Shown one piece after another: positions 11,025-23,123 of a stretch of DNA of 64,000 nt. The stretch is from Dendrobium chrysotoxum (taxonomy: Eukaryota > Streptophyta > Magnoliopsida > Asparagales > Orchidaceae). Every line of letters begins with the position of its first letter. The stretch's first letter is position 1. A program made the position numbers and the translations under genes. The notes beneath the pieces are model-generated. The model was not told where the DNA came from and did not search any database. It saw only the letters and a list, made by a program, of their open reading frames with translations. Location of the stretch: assembly GCA_019925795.1 (NCBI GenBank), contig CM034312.1, forward strand, positions 80,479,528 to 80,543,527. The letters are read 5' to 3'.

Positions 11025-11460
11025 CCTTTTCAAGATGCCCCCATAAGATATTATAATATTATATTTCCACCATTTTGAACTAGTGCCGCAACCCTCGACT
11101 ACCTCAGCATTGCAATGCTATAGAGAATCATCTAGATGCGCCCAAAAAATGCTCACGTGAGACTAAGCACCATTGCGATGTTACCCGATGTTCACCCAAA
11201 CCTATTTATTTACCAAATTGTGTTAAGAGCTCGACACCGAGGCGCCGCATCCCCTTGCGTTGCATCGCCCATAGAACAAAATCTAACTTGGATTTTTCAC
11301 CTTTTTAATCTCAAACCCTAGTTATTTTCTACTCCATTAAATATTCAAAGACTCATAATTTAACATCCAATGTAATCTAGTAAAAAAAATTCTAAGACTC
11401 ATAAGTACCATTTAACTTAAAGTTGAGGATTAGTTATAGAAAATCACTAGGATTTGACGA
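9517..11460. other. Non-coding DNA with LTR-like texture and a 96-bp duplication
   Basis: No gene. From about 10280 to 10800 the sequence looks like part of a gypsy LTR: two diverged copies of a unit with CACATCT..AGA(C/T)AGATGG (10411 and 10507, period 96 bp) and a TACTTACTAAGC word followed by a T run (10712-10738). No partner LTR was found. 11040-11330 is slightly GC-richer without a recognisable product. Confidence 0.4.
10992..11021. repeat. (CT)n microsatellite
   Basis: About fifteen uninterrupted CT units. Confidence 0.95.
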
Positions 11461-12069
11461 TGAATATTATACCTTTGGGGTAGGATGTTATGAGAGAGGA
11501 TACTATGAGAGCTGAAGATAAACATGGTGTACTATACGACATATATAATGAGGAAGAATAACCAACCCAATACACTATAACTAGATATGTAGTATTGGGC
11601 ATATGAAGCCAATGTAAATATGGGGAAAATAAGTGCTAATTTACTTGAGAGTAGATTGTTAAGGATGCTTAGTTAGAAGAGAAACAAGTTACACAAAAGC
11701 AAGGATTTTTTGGCATGGCTAAGGAATAAAAGTATAAGTACTTTTTTTAATGGCATAGGAATATAAAGAGCTTATGAGGATATTAGTATTCTTTCCTTAT
11801 TTCTGTAGAGAGTTGTCCATTCTAAGCTACCATATAGAGCTGATGAGGAGTTCTATAGATCTATTGTACATACAATCTCACTTAACATTTCATAATTAAG
11901 ATTACAAAGAAGAAATCAAACACCTCTATTTCTAATGAGAGCATAAGGGATATAGCGAATATATAACCAATAAGAGGGGATGAAGAAGCGGCTTTTCTAT
12001 AAAGATGTTGGCTCAAGAAAAATGGCGCAATCGTATGAATCCCGCTTTGTAGCTGTAGGATTTCATTTC

Positions 12070-12430
12070 CCTTAAGTCAGATTAGAATTAATTAGATTTC
12101 CCCTAAGGGTAGTGTCAGGGTTTAATTAGATCTGGGATTCTTACTTCCCATGAGTTCAAGCATTCATAGTTAATTGCCCCTCTTAACATGTAAGAGAGAA
12201 CTCTCGATTAAGGATGAATAATTTTTAGGTGATTTTAGTCTCAATTATAAGAAAGAATGGAAGTAAACCCGATCAAGATCCCATGGTTCCGTCATCCCGG
12301 GTATACTATAGTTTCAATTTACCAACACTAATAATCATTGATCGTAGTGTCTAGGGAATCTGATTAGCAGCCATGGGTTGCCTCCTCTCAGGGATCCCGA
12401 GTAGACTGAGGTGGTTAGATTTGAGTTTAG
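12070..12430 (+). repeat. Dispersed repeat family B, plus-oriented copy
   Basis: Shares GTTAATTGCCCC, GAGAGAACTCTCGATTAAGG, CCCGATCAAGATCCCAT and AGCAGCCATGGGTTGC blocks, in the same order, with the reverse complement of about 40890-41290. The spacing suggests two decayed copies of a long retroelement non-coding region (LTR or UTR). Confidence 0.6.
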
Positions 12431-12529
12431 TTTTAATTTTCTTTGGAGATTTTTTTTGGGGTTTACATCTATTAGAATACCTAGAAGTTAGTTGAGTTTG
12501 GGATTTATGATTTCATTTAGAAGTTACGT

Positions 12530-13100
12530 AGAAGTTTGGATTGGAGCGGGTATTATGAATTCTTTAGGAAGTAGCCCAGGTATTTAGATTTAAGTTGGGA
12601 CTTACGGCTTTCGCAGAAAGTAGCCCGGGGATTTAAATTTAGGTTGGGACTTACGACTTTCGTAGAAAGTAGCCCAGATATTTAATTTGGAATGGGACTT
12701 ATTGCTTTATATATGAGTTGCCCAAAAAATGGGTCTTACAACCTAACTCTACAACAAGGCTGCCCATGGATTTAATTATTTTGGGTAGGTCTTATGACTT
12801 CTCTTAAGAAGTTGCCTGAAAAGTTGGTCTTACAACTTAATCTTTTAAATTAAGATGCCTATTTATTTGAATTTGATTGTTTGGGTTTTAGAATCATTAC
12901 AATTTATTTAGCAATTTTTCTAAATTGTGGGTCTTACGACTTCACTTAGAAGTTGCCTGTTAGCAGGTCTTACAACCTAATCCTATAGACTAGGATGCCC
13001 ATTGGTTTGAATTTGATTTGGGATAGACTTATGACTTCCCTCAGGAAGTTGCCTGAAAGCGGGTCTTATAACTTAATCCTTTAGACTAAGCTGCCCATTT
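12530..13100. repeat. Array of alternating short hairpin words
   Basis: Seven or so imperfect units built from GACTT(T/C)C..AGAAAGTAGCCC or ACTTCTCTTAAGAAGTTGCC (a stem-loop with 5-7 bp arms) alternating with TTACAACCTAATCCTATAGACTAGGATGCCC (another small stem-loop). The unit length drifts between about 60 and 110 bp. No open frame. Confidence 0.65.
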
Positions 13101-13380
13101 GTTTTGAATTGTTTGAGTGGACAATAGTTGTTTGACACCATATAGTGATTTTTAATTGGTTGTTTACTAGCAGTGGTATTTACCAGTTTTGACTAGTTGT
13201 CATTTTGACACCAGTGTTTCTCACTATAGCAGTTTCTTTTTCTGTTTCAGTAGATTACTTTTCCTGCATCAGTGTACTACTAGTTTTACCAGTAGCCTGC
13301 TCCCTTTTTTTTGCTTTAGCATTTAATTTAATATTGATTGCGATGCTTAATGAATTTCATTTATTTGTTACAGAAGCTCG
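13101..13380. other. Unresolved repeat-derived DNA
   Basis: TTTACTAGCAGTGG and TTACCAGT-like words recur, and the stretch ends in TTTGTTACAGAAGC. The 92-residue open frame at 13205-13483 has no recognisable motif and merges into the adjacent minisatellite. Confidence 0.35.
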
Positions 13381-13660
13381 TGTAGGAGGGATCTTGGAGT
13401 GCTTGCAGAGTGTCTTTGTTCAGAAGAGTTTCAATTTGTTGTGGAGAGTTTTGTACAAGATTTGGAGAGTAGAGTGCTTGTGATTTGGAGAATTTGAGAG
13501 CTTTTATTTTGGAGAGGTTGTACAGTTTGTGAGGGGTTTGTGAGTTGGAGAGTTGTTGTTGGTGGGTTTGGATAGCTTTGTTGAGTGTTTGTAGAGTTTG
13601 GGAGCTTTGTTTGGAGAATTTGTACGGATTTGGAGAGCTTGAAAGTTTTTTTAGTGTTGG
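13381..13660. repeat. TTTGGAGAG-type degenerate minisatellite
   Basis: The words TTTGGAGAG, GGAGAATTTG and GGAGAGTTGT recur about every 15-40 bp. Open frames on either strand here are repeat translations. A C8-9 run near 13695 follows. Confidence 0.7.
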
Positions 13661-13749
13661 AAAGCAATGTTGTATGTGTCAATTAGTCGAACTCCCCCCC
13701 CCCCCTCCTTTTTTATTGTATTTTTATTTTATAACTGCTCAATTGTTTG

Positions 13750-14225
13750 ATAAATTAATTAACCAATTAAAAAAAATTTAAATTTTAAAGCTCTCTAATT
13801 TTAAAACTCTCGATTTTTTTTAAAATGCCCTCGGATTTGAAATGCTCTTGGATTTTTAACAACTCACGGATTTTAATTAAATCAATTTCACCAATCAAAA
13901 TTAATTAATTTCACTAATTATTTTTTTATTAAAATATTTTTTAAATCAATCAATTTTAATTAACTAATTAATTTTGATTAATTAATTTCAATTAACTAAT
14001 TAATTATTTTTAACTAATTAATTTAAACTAATCATTTAATTTCAATTAATTAACCTCAATTAATTAATTAGTTTTATTTAATTAATTTAAATTAATTATT
14101 TAATTTTTATTCAATAATTTCAATTAATTAATTGATTAAACTGATTAATTTTAAATTATTTAATTAATCTCAATCAGTTAATTATAATTAATCCATTAGA
14201 TTAATTAATTGATTAATTAAATGAA
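13750..14225. repeat. AATTAATT-rich low-complexity block
   Basis: Almost entirely AATTA, TTAAT and ATTTT words, probably decayed tandem DNA within the same repeat-derived region. Confidence 0.7.
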
Positions 14226-14329
14226 ATTGATTTGCCTTCCAATTACTCCAAAAAGTTTTATAATTTCCGAGAAATTTCGGCAGCCTCCCGACGTCACCTC
14301 CCCACCGAGGGAGAAATCGGGACGGCATT

Positions 14330-14545
14330 TACCATAATTTCTTCATACCTGGACCTAAGGTTGACGGCGTAGGGTCTTTGAATTAAAACCATCCCGGCCG
14401 GATCTAAGATACGACGGTCCGGGGTCTTCAAATTTATTTTATCCCATCCAGATCAAAGATTAATGGGATGGGGGCTTCAAATTTTAAAACTATCCGCCAA
14501 GATCTAAGATTGATGGCGCGGGTCTTTGACATCTGCTTGAAAGTC
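14330..14545. repeat. Three to four imperfect ~55-60 bp tandem units
   Basis: Units share a core of GGATCTAAGAT..GACGG..GGGGTCTTCAAATTT, at about 14351, 14399, 14453 and 14500. Each carries its own short inverted pair (for example CCATCC..GGATGG-like arms), as in the hairpin array at 12.5 kb. Confidence 0.6.
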
Positions 14546-14799
14546 TTTTTTTTATATCAATCTCTTATTTTTTTATAACATTATAATTATAATTATAAGT
14601 ATAAGTATAATTATATATGTATGTATACATATTACATATAAACAAAGAGGGATCATACATATGTCGGATCAGAGCAAGTCGCACACGAGTGTCAGCTCAG
14701 CTACTTGGATTTATGAATTTTGACCGAAATGTGCCAAAGGAATAAATCCAGCTACCTTGCAGTCCCTGCTCCTGCTCGAAATGTTGTAACTTCCGTTCT

Positions 14800-15180
14800 T
14801 ATAGGAAGGGAAAGTCGTCGAAGTAGCGAAGTCGGACAGCCACTAAGGAACCGAAGAAGCGACACGTGCAATCTCTCCGTCTCCTACGGAGCAACGAAGT
14901 CAGACAGCGAGGAGTTGTCGAAGGAGCGAATTCGAATAGCTATGAAGGAGCCGAAGAGCGACGTGTGCAATCTCTATACCCCTGTGAAGCAACGAAGACG
15001 AACAACGACGGGGGAGCCGAAGAAGCGACTCGAGCAATCTCTCCGCCTCTTATGAACCAAAGCCGAACAACAACGATGAAAAAGGGAAGATGAAGTGCGA
15101 ACCCTAGACTCCTCCTGCGAAGCAACGAAGTTGAACAGCAATGTTGGAGTCGAAGGAGCGAGGCGAGCGAGCGTAAGTTT
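14800..15180. repeat. GC-richer tandem array of ~70-100 bp units
   Basis: GAGCCGAAGAAGCGAC, GCAATCTCT and GAAGCAACGAAG words recur three to four times. The open frames at 14720-15055, 14866-15093 and on the minus strand are all translations of this repeat and I do not treat them as genes. Confidence 0.65.
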
Positions 15181-16620
15181 TTTTTTCTTCGGTTTCCTTC
15201 CTTTTATCGACTGAATGGAAGTTGCGGGAGTGAAGCCTCGCGTCTTTTGGCAATCAACCGCTCGAATGGGGTCGACGACACGTAAGTTACTTCATATAAG
15301 TTTCAATTTCAAAAAAAAATTATTCATTCATTTTTTTATAGTCAACAAAAGATTAAATATTAAAATAAATATCAACTATTTTTAAATTATTAAATAATAT
15401 ATTTTAAACACCTTAATCAATCGTGTTCAAATAATTAATTAAATCTATGTTTAACCCTTTCACAAATCATCAAATTATTTTTGATTAAATGGATAACATT
15501 AAAAACTGGACCACACTAGGCGATTAAACCGGTTGAACTATAAATCAGCCTTCCAGCTAGTTCGATATACTTCCAAAACCAATTTTGCAACAAATTAACC
15601 TAAACCGTGTTAAACCGATAGTTCGACAAGTTAAGTAGTACCGGTTTTAAAAAAATTGGTCGATTTATTTGAAATAAAATATTTAATTTCAAAAATTGTC
15701 TGATATATAATGAATTAATTAATTTAATAATATTTAACTTAATAAATTAATTTAAATTATATAAAAATTAATTTTAAATAAATAATAAGTCTTTATAATA
15801 ATATATGTCAAATGAACACCCAACATGCTTTTTCATATGACGGCATCATCACATGTACTTATTTATTTATGTGAAATATATATATATATATAAAGCTCTA
15901 GTTATGTGGAACTAGAAAAATGAATATAAAATTCTCAAGTTTATTACACATTTTTTAATTAAATTTTATTTTGTAAAATATTTAACATTTAATTAATAAT
16001 ATTAAATTTTAATCTATTTAGATTTTCATTTATTTAAATATACATTATAAAAAAATAAATTTTCATCTATTTTTCAATAATAAATGATATAACATACTTA
16101 TAATATAGATTTATATATAAATTTATATAAATTATATCTAAAGATATAAATTGTTTATATTAAAATATAAATAAATAAATAAATAAATAAATAAATATAT
16201 ATAAGCTAATTGTATATTAAATGTAAATTTAATTTAAAGATCAAATATGGTTAAATTAAAAAAACATTATTTATGTAAAATTTAATTATTTTTAAATCAC
16301 AAAGTTATAATATTATATAACTATTATGTTATTTAAATAAATTTTATATTAAAAAATTGTTTTAAGAATTAATAAAAAAATGTCTGAAATGAAGCGTAAG
16401 TGTCGAAGGAAAATAATAAAAAAATCCAAAAAAACTTTTTTTTTAGAAAGAAAATCTAATTTTTGCACTAAACCACTGTGCTGCTCCTGTAGCAAATTTA
16501 AATTTACTGTGTTTTTGAAAGTAAAACGAAGGGAAAGCGCATAGAGAAGGCCCGCGTGTAAGTGGCGCGAAAGGACAGAAGGCTTCCACCCCTTTTTTAT
16601 TTTTAACCTCAAACTTTTCA
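15181..16620. other. AT-rich intergenic DNA
   Basis: No gene. 15490-15665 carries ACCGGTT/AACCGG-type words like the 32 kb hAT element and may be a fragment of one. An (AAAT)n microsatellite lies at about 16167-16195. A small GC-rich patch (16660-16750) precedes the 3' flank of the MAKR gene. Confidence 0.5.
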
Positions 16621-17258
16621 AAAATTACACGCCCTGTTTTCCTGATTTTTTCCTTATCAGTAGATATCGCTGTCTTCAGAGAGGCGGCAGAAAGCCGGGG
16701 AGACAGCCACCGGCGAGAGTCCGGCGCAATTCCGCCGCCGTCGCAGTCATCAATTTCAAACCTTTAAGCCGATGCAAATCGGAAAATTGCAGAAAACCGT
16801 CTAATACGCAAATTTAATAAAGTTCAAACTACACAAAAGTGGCTTTTTTCACAATATTACCGAATAAAGGGCTTGTCTTCTTCTCGCTTAAGTTGATGGA
16901 GTTCTCAAGCGGCGCCGTACTACTCATAGGCTCATAAAGAAAAATATTTGCCTTTTTTCAGTTACATGACTAAGGAAAAACGCAAAATGGAAGGAAATAA
17001 GAAAATATAGGTAGGAGTAGCGGCTAATGAGAACTTTTTGGCATCTCTACCACTTTTTTTCATCAGCCTGCGCAGGTGAAGGTGAAAAAGACAGATGAAA
17101 AGGATTCGTCTTGTTTCCCAGCAATTACACGCGTTCAGCTTCTGGATTGCTCTTCGAAGGCTGCAATGGCGATTCTGTTTCTGGAAAACGGAAATGAGGA
17201 TCAATTAGTAAGAGATTAAGCTTACAATGGAAGGAAAAAATGCAGCAGGAAGAGGCTT

Positions 17259-18356
17259 TTAATATTTTGTTTTTGCACCTTTGGAAGTAGCGGTGAAGGA
17301 TCGCTTGCAGTGGGCAATGGCGCTCTGGATCCCGTCTTGTTGCTGGAGAAGAGAGTCATCGCGCCGCTTTGGCGGTGGCGAAGACACTGCGGCAACCGCC
17401 GACCTGCTCTTCCCCAGCCGCTCATACACCACCTTCAACTTCGCCGGCATTGCTAGCTTTGGGTTCTTCTCCGCCACTTTTGACTCCGCAGGCTCATCTG
17501 CTTCGGCTTCCTTTTCTTCTTCGGAGATAAGCTCAGTAGCCGGAAGTCCGCCATGAACCAAAGGCCCGGAGAACCTGAGCTTATCGGCATACTTCTTGGA
17601 GACTTTAACATATAAGGGCTTGATCTTGCTGAGGTATTTCTGCATCACTTCCTTAGAATTACTCGACTTCGTCTTTTCCTCCGACGGCGCCGGCGCAACG
17701 GCGGCGTCCTCTCCGGCGTCTATGTCCGAGATTTTCTCGATGGTTTTGGCAACACCAGCCTGATTTCGTGAGCTGCCGTCGCGAGTGAAGAGGGAGACGA
17801 TCGGCACCTCCTCCACCTTAAACTTGATGAAGAAGAACTTGCTCGGCAGCTGGCTCTGCTTTGGCGACACGCCGGCGGCATTGGACTCCACCGTCGCGGA
17901 TTTAGACTTTCGAAGCCCCAATATGAAGACTCGGAACTTCGTTGCTGATTTCAGAAGCGAAACGGCGAGCTGAGTCTTCTGATCGCTATCCCCGGCGGCG
18001 ATTACGATGGAGCTCGATTCCAGCGGTACGAGCTTTCCTTTAAAGAAGATGTCGTCGGAGGCGGAAATGGGCCGTATGTCGCTTCCATCTGACGAATTCA
18101 AGCTAAAGTCGAAATCTTTCTCGTCTTCCCCATCTTCCAACTGTTCATCCTCCTCATGATCTCCGCCTCTCTCCTCAGCGCTTCGGTCTTCAGGGTCGGC
18201 AAACTCAAGGTCGAAGAAGGGCCCCTCGTCATCGGTCTCATCGTCGTCCACCGCCGGCTCCAGCAATGTCATTCCCTCTGCGGCTGGCATTTTGGCGGCC
18301 GACGAAGACCCGCCATTTCCACCTCTCCAGTATCTAAGAAGGCCGAAGGATTCCAT
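17259..18356 (-). CDS. Membrane-associated kinase regulator (MAKR2/5-like)
   Basis: A single-exon 365-residue protein. MAKR proteins are plant-specific, plasma-membrane-hooked regulators related to BKI1 that bind leucine-rich-repeat receptor kinases in hormone or peptide signalling. Visible signatures: MESFGLLRYWRGG at residues 1-13; an acidic block with FFDLEF around 37-80; ADKLRFSGP near 257-265; a basic region with KVVYERLGKSRSAVAA around 308-323; and the C-terminal DDSLLQQQDGIQSAIAHCKRSF (333-354), the strongest family marker. Basic, Ser-rich stretches fit a membrane hook. The start ATG at 18354-18356 gives the conserved N-terminus. Length is close to Arabidopsis MAKR2 and MAKR5. Base composition (GC-rich, clean codons) differs sharply from the flanks and the frame is intact, so it is probably functional. 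The exact paralogue is not settled. Confidence 0.9.
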   Translation of the reverse strand: MESFGLLRYWRGGNGGSSSAAKMPAAEGMTLLEPAVDDDETDDEGPFFDLEFADPEDRSAEERGGDHEEDEQLEDGEDEKDFDFSLNSSDGSDIRPISASDDIFFKGKLVPLESSSIVIAAGDSDQKTQLAVSLLKSATKFRVFILGLRKSKSATVESNAAGVSPKQSQLPSKFFFIKFKVEEVPIVSLFTRDGSSRNQAGVAKTIEKISDIDAGEDAAVAPAPSEEKTKSSNSKEVMQKYLSKIKPLYVKVSKKYADKLRFSGPLVHGGLPATELISEEEKEAEADEPAESKVAEKNPKLAMPAKLKVVYERLGKSRSAVAAVSSPPPKRRDDSLLQQQDGIQSAIAHCKRSFTATSKGAKTKY

Positions 18357-18620
18357 CGAAGCGAGAACCAGAGCACGAGTGTCTCTCTGTCTCTGTGTAT
18401 CCTGCTTTCTATATTGCGATATTCTTTTACCTCCTCGAAGGGGAAGAAAGCAGGGGAAACATAAACTATAAAGAAAAGGCGTTTCTTATCGTGAGGAGCA
18501 GGAACAGTAAATGGAAACAGAGCAGTACTAGTCAGAACTCAGCAGTCAGCAATGAAAACGAGTCCTTTTTAGAGAGAGAGAGAGTTTTGAAGGATTTGAT
18601 TTTGATTTGGAGTCCGGTTT
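18357..18620 (-). promoter_or_regulatory. 5' leader/promoter region of the MAKR gene
   Basis: Pyrimidine-rich on the coding (minus) strand, with a CT-type run (plus-strand GA repeat at about 18572-18586). No TATA box could be placed with confidence. A plus-strand open frame here (18395-18661) is unsupported. Confidence 0.35.
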
Positions 18621-18833
18621 GCACGTACTGGCGTGTGGGTTGTCACGTGATAGCTGTGTAAATGCGTTAACAGTTCTTTGGCTTGGCCCGTTGAGAAAAT
18701 CAGCTTATATTTAGCTCATATGTTTATGAAGAAAACATGAGTTATTCATAAACACAATACATATATATTTATATTATAAAAATTCAAATATTTTAAGAAT
18801 TAGGTTTGCGTAAGTCAACTCGGTTTAAGCTAA

Positions 18834-18942
18834 GGCTTCGTTTGAGGTAGCTTTTTGCCGCTATTTTTCAGATGCTTTCTAGAAATTTTTGTACCCGAAA
18901 GCTGCTTTAGAAAATAGTAAGAAAACTGTTCCAAATGAAACC
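18834..18942. mobile_element. Tourist MITE (family T)
   Basis: GGCTTCGTTTGAGG at the left and CCAAATGAAACC at the right as inverted ends, flanked by TAA at 18831-18833 and 18943-18945. Confidence 0.85.
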
Positions 18943-18945
18943 TAA

Positions 18946-19489
18946 GTCAACTCAGTTCAAGTTAAGCTAATTTAATCTATTCTCAAAAGAAAGTCGTTGG
19001 TCTACAAGAGAACTTGCTTCAAGAATGTGACGAGTACGACCTATAGTAAAACCCTAATGAATACTATTTGAGAAGTCATGTCATCCTCAGTAACTCTTAA
19101 GAAAGAGCAACTTACCAAGAAAAACTATCAATCCATTATTGGGCTATTTGATCATCAATACACACCATGCTAATGAGTTCTTAGGAGCTTTGCAAATTAC
19201 TTCTTCAACTTAGACATTCTAATCATGCTACACAAATATTATATTTTTCTCCTTTTTCCTGTATAGTTATATATATATGTCCAATCCAATTATAAAACTA
19301 TCAAGCTCTAGTCCAAATGTACAAATAGTGCGTCGAGGAGTGAGCTCATTTTACGTAACTTTTACACGGAAACTCAGACCCTATAAATGTAAAAATTCTT
19401 CTTGCATTACGAGTTTCTTCGTGTTCTTTTTCATTCAATACTCTCAATATAGTTAGATCAAAATGAGCATATACGTGAAAAGGTTGAAG
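18946..19489. other. AT-rich intergenic DNA
   Basis: No gene or clear repeat end seen. 19320-19450 contains a TTTTACACGGAAACTC word reminiscent of a copia LTR end, but no partner. Confidence 0.35.
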
Positions 19490-19770
19490 TAGCTCCAGTG
19501 GAAGATAAGATTAGAGAGAGTCGCCTTAGATGATTTGGTCACATAAAACGATGACCCGGTTAGGAAAGTTGATGTATTAGATTTGACACATGTTAAGAAA
19601 GATAGAGGTAGGCCTAAAAAGACTTGGTTAGAAAATATTAGAAATGACCTTTCTTTTTTAGATTCAGATGAGAATTTGACTCTTAACAGGACACAATAGA
19701 GAAAAAGGATTCATGTAGCCACCCCGATATCCCCACATAGTAAGATAAATGTTTGTTGTTGTTATATTCT
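19490..19770 (+). mobile_element. 5'-truncated RTE-type LINE, 3' end
   Basis: The sequence AGTCGCCTTAGATGATTTGG would translate to the RLRWFGH-type C-terminal motif of RTE-clade LINE proteins, followed by GRPKKTWLENIRND-like codons, and it ends in a TTG-rich tail. The same block occurs at 29705-29820, 30645-30900 and, inverted, 61982-62155. It is a dead fragment. Confidence 0.8.
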
Positions 19771-20263
19771 TAATATAGTTAGATGTGCTTCACAAATAAT
19801 TCTGAATTCAACGATATCATCACAAAAATATTAATCAAATTTAAATTAATTAAATGTAAAATACTAAAATGCATCAAAATAATTTAAAAATCATAGATGA
19901 GTGTTGCACCTCACTAGTGTCAAAACAGTAATTACCGAGTGCCACGTGGCGGCGATTGGGTGCCGGAAGGACCATTTCTAATATTTGGAATATAAAAAAA
20001 AGATTGAATGTTCGATTCGAATTGCCCGACTTTGTGTGCGATATGAATAAGTTAATAAGAATGATGAGATTTCTCACAATCCCCATATGAAATGATTCGG
20101 TCAGCATAACTTCTATGTTTTTATAACTGTTTTTGTGAAGATAATGCAACTTTGCTTTTCTTATGAGTTGTATTTTAGCTCTGATTTATATAAGAAAATA
20201 GATCCCATGTGATCATTAATACATTTTAAATGAGAATGCACAGATAAATGCAGCTTTCTGACA

Positions 20264-20454
20264 AAGATCTGTTTGGGATGACTGTAACTTTTTATAAAGC
20301 TAATTGTGAAATAATTATAAAGAAAATCATTTTTTAGGAGATGCTATAAAAAATAGTTTTCTAACATAAAATTTTGTTAAAAATATTAAAAATAGCAGTG
20401 TCCAAATAGAGATTGTGATTACACAATTAGTTAGAAAGTTGTCCCAAACAGATT
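20264..20454. mobile_element. MITE related to family T
   Basis: AGATCTGTTTGGGATGACTG at the left is inverted at the right (GTTGTCCCAAACAGATTT). The inner part has its own short arms. No clean target duplication, so ends are approximate. Confidence 0.6.
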
Positions 20455-22378
20455 TTAATTTGAGTGCTTATAGCTAAAAAATATATGATGAAAAATAATT
20501 CTTTTATTTTTATGAAGTGTTAAAAAGAAATTTGCATATTTTTTAGAAGTTAAAGGTATTTTTGAAGTTAAAATTTATGTAAGAAGTTGTAAATTAGTTT
20601 TTCTAAAATTTTGAGAAGATAAAATTGGTGTAGTTTTGTAAGTATAGTAATTTTTTGTATTTATCTACCCCATTATTATTGCAGGGGATTTACATACATA
20701 CCATATAATTCTTTTATATATTTGTATATATAATATATAAATTCTGATATTTACTTATGTAATATTGAAAATTTTTAATCACATTAAAAATATAATTAAT
20801 ATTCATTTTTTGTAGTAAAATATTTTTTTATGAATATTTTTTGTTGTGATTGAGATGTTAAAGTATTTTATAAATAAATATTAAAATTTTAAATATTAGA
20901 TATGTAAATATATGAGAAATAAATGATATTGCATGTAAATTCTCTATTTATTATTATTACTTTTTGGGGTCTACCATTAGCCATCTATTGTAGGTTTTCC
21001 ACTAGATTTTATTGTGGGTTGGTGTGTAGGGGGGAGAAATAATACTTGAATTAAATTTTTTTGATTTTAAAATTAAAATATTTTGAAATTTGTCTTTAAC
21101 AAATTTATATTTGAACTGAATATTTTGATGAGATAAATTTATCTATTTCATATAAGTGTATTGATTTGAGTTTAGATGATTCTTTATCAAGTACTTAAAG
21201 TGTGGTTAGAAATTTCATTAAATCATTTGAGAGAATAAAAGATATCTAAATCTCGCACTTACTGTTAAAATGAGTGTCTTAATAAGAAGAATCCAGCTAG
21301 TCAAAGATAGATTGCTTAATTTTGATGTATTAAAATATTTGAAATGCTTAAGAAATATTCTATAATTAAGGGAATGGATATAGACTCTTCAACAATATAT
21401 TTAGAAATGTCGGCTAAAATAAGACCGTCATGCCGCCAAAATTTCTAAGAAATTTCGAGAGCTGAAAATTTTGGTTAGGTAAATTAAATAAGATAAAATT
21501 AAAACTTCATTACCAAAATCTATAAATAGACCATATTTAATACATGAAAGGGACTTTGATCTTGGAGTTGGGTATGAAACTAAAGAGGTAGAGAGCTTAG
21601 AGATTTAAAGAATTCAAGGGCCCTATACGAGGATCAATGTTGATGATCATCACCACAAATCGTCATCATATGAATGTCATAACTAATTGTCGTCGCTTGA
21701 TTGATATCTCCCAACATTCATCGCAATATTAACATTGTTCAATTATTGTCATCCAGCTGTTGTTGTCTAACCATAATCATCTGATTGACATAGTACGATC
21801 ATCGTAGCATGATTTCCTTCATTTGATTATTTACGATTGACTATCATCACCTGACAATTGTCCACTAGCAACACTATTTGTCGATGACATTGACTTCTAC
21901 TGAATATCATCCGTAGTTTGTCTGCGATCATCACTCGTCATTGGTTCTCTAATATTCTCTACGTCAACTATATGAAGCTAAGCTTATATTCTCTATTTTC
22001 TAATCACATCTTCTTAAATTGATAGGAAGAACCAATTTTTGTAATCTTTATTTACGTACAAAGTCAATTATTTCATCTCACATAAAAAATTTGATATCTC
22101 TTATGAACTTTTTGTTTGTGTGCGGATCTTTGTGTAATACAAAGACACTTTTTTTTTGCTATATAACCATAACTTTCCTAGCTCACAATAATAAAAAAAA
22201 ATTCAACCTACACATTTATACTAATATTTTGATACATTTTCTATCAGGGCATCTTTAAAATGATAGCATGTATAATAAAATGCTAAGCAAAACAAGAAAA
22301 CATTCACAATAGTATTCATATTACTATAATAAATTTCGAAGGCATTCAAATTACTTGCAACAAGAATATAGAAGTTAC
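20455..22378. other. AT-rich intergenic DNA
   Basis: No gene supported. 21640-21960 is a patch of repeated CATCATC, GTCGTC and CAACATT words of minisatellite character. The open frame at 22019-22258 has no recognisable motif. Confidence 0.45.
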
Positions 22379-22381
22379 TAA

Positions 22382-22510
22382 GGCTTTGTCTAGGACAGTT
22401 TTTTTATTGCTTTTTAAAATAACTTTTTAGTATAAAATTTTTTTATTTAAATATTTATTGTACTAGAAGCTGTATTAGAAAGTAGCAATAAAGCTATCCC
22501 AAACAAAACT
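22382..22510. mobile_element. Tourist MITE (family T)
   Basis: Decayed ends GGCTTTGTC and CCCAAACAAAACT, TAA flanks at 22379-22381 and 22511-22513. Confidence 0.75.
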
Positions 22511-22927
22511 TAATATGATTGATTTTGTTCAAACACAAGATTATTATCATATGTTACAAGTATTAATAAATTTTGATAAAGATGTATTATGATATCATTC
22601 CATTTTTTTTTCTTATAGATCAATATATAGATTAATAGATAGACAGTAAATAGAGGATAAAAAAAAGCCATCATAAACCTACAAATTAAAATAAAAAAAA
22701 ATAATTGTAATTGGTTTTACTTAGTCAACTGAATTTAACCAATCATCACTCCAAATACATAGTTGATCAGCTTTTATTAGAACTACCATTGGGCCCTATT
22801 TGAGATGTGTAGCTATTGACAAAAATAATTATAGGAATTTTTTTTAAATTAATATATTTTTTCTTTGTAAAATTAGAGAACAATTTTCTTATAACTACAA
22901 CGCTTTAACAAATCTAGTTATCATTAA

Positions 22928-23047
22928 GGTTTCGTTTGGGACGACTTTTTAACTGCTTCTTAAAACAGCATTTTAATTTAAAAATTAAAATTTTTATATT
23001 ATAAAACTACTTTAAGAAGCAGTAAGAAAGCCATCCCAAACGAGGCC
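22928..23047. mobile_element. Tourist MITE (family T), well preserved
   Basis: A 120-bp element with ends GGTTTCGTTTGGGACG and ATCCCAAACGAGGCC, inner arms GCTTCTTAAAACAGC and TTTAAGAAGCAG, and TAA on both sides (22925-22927, 23048-23050). Confidence 0.9.
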
Positions 23048-23123
23048 TAAATCTAATTATCAAAGCTAATGGTCATCACATAAATTTCTACACAGTAATA
23101 AGAAATATGTATATAAATGTACG

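Noticed and set aside
13205..13781. Overlapping frames on both strands
   Set aside because: Products of the TTTGGAGAG minisatellite and its surroundings.
14720..15125. Arg/Glu/Ser-rich frames on both strands
   Set aside because: They translate an imperfect tandem repeat in two frames and on the opposite strand equally well.
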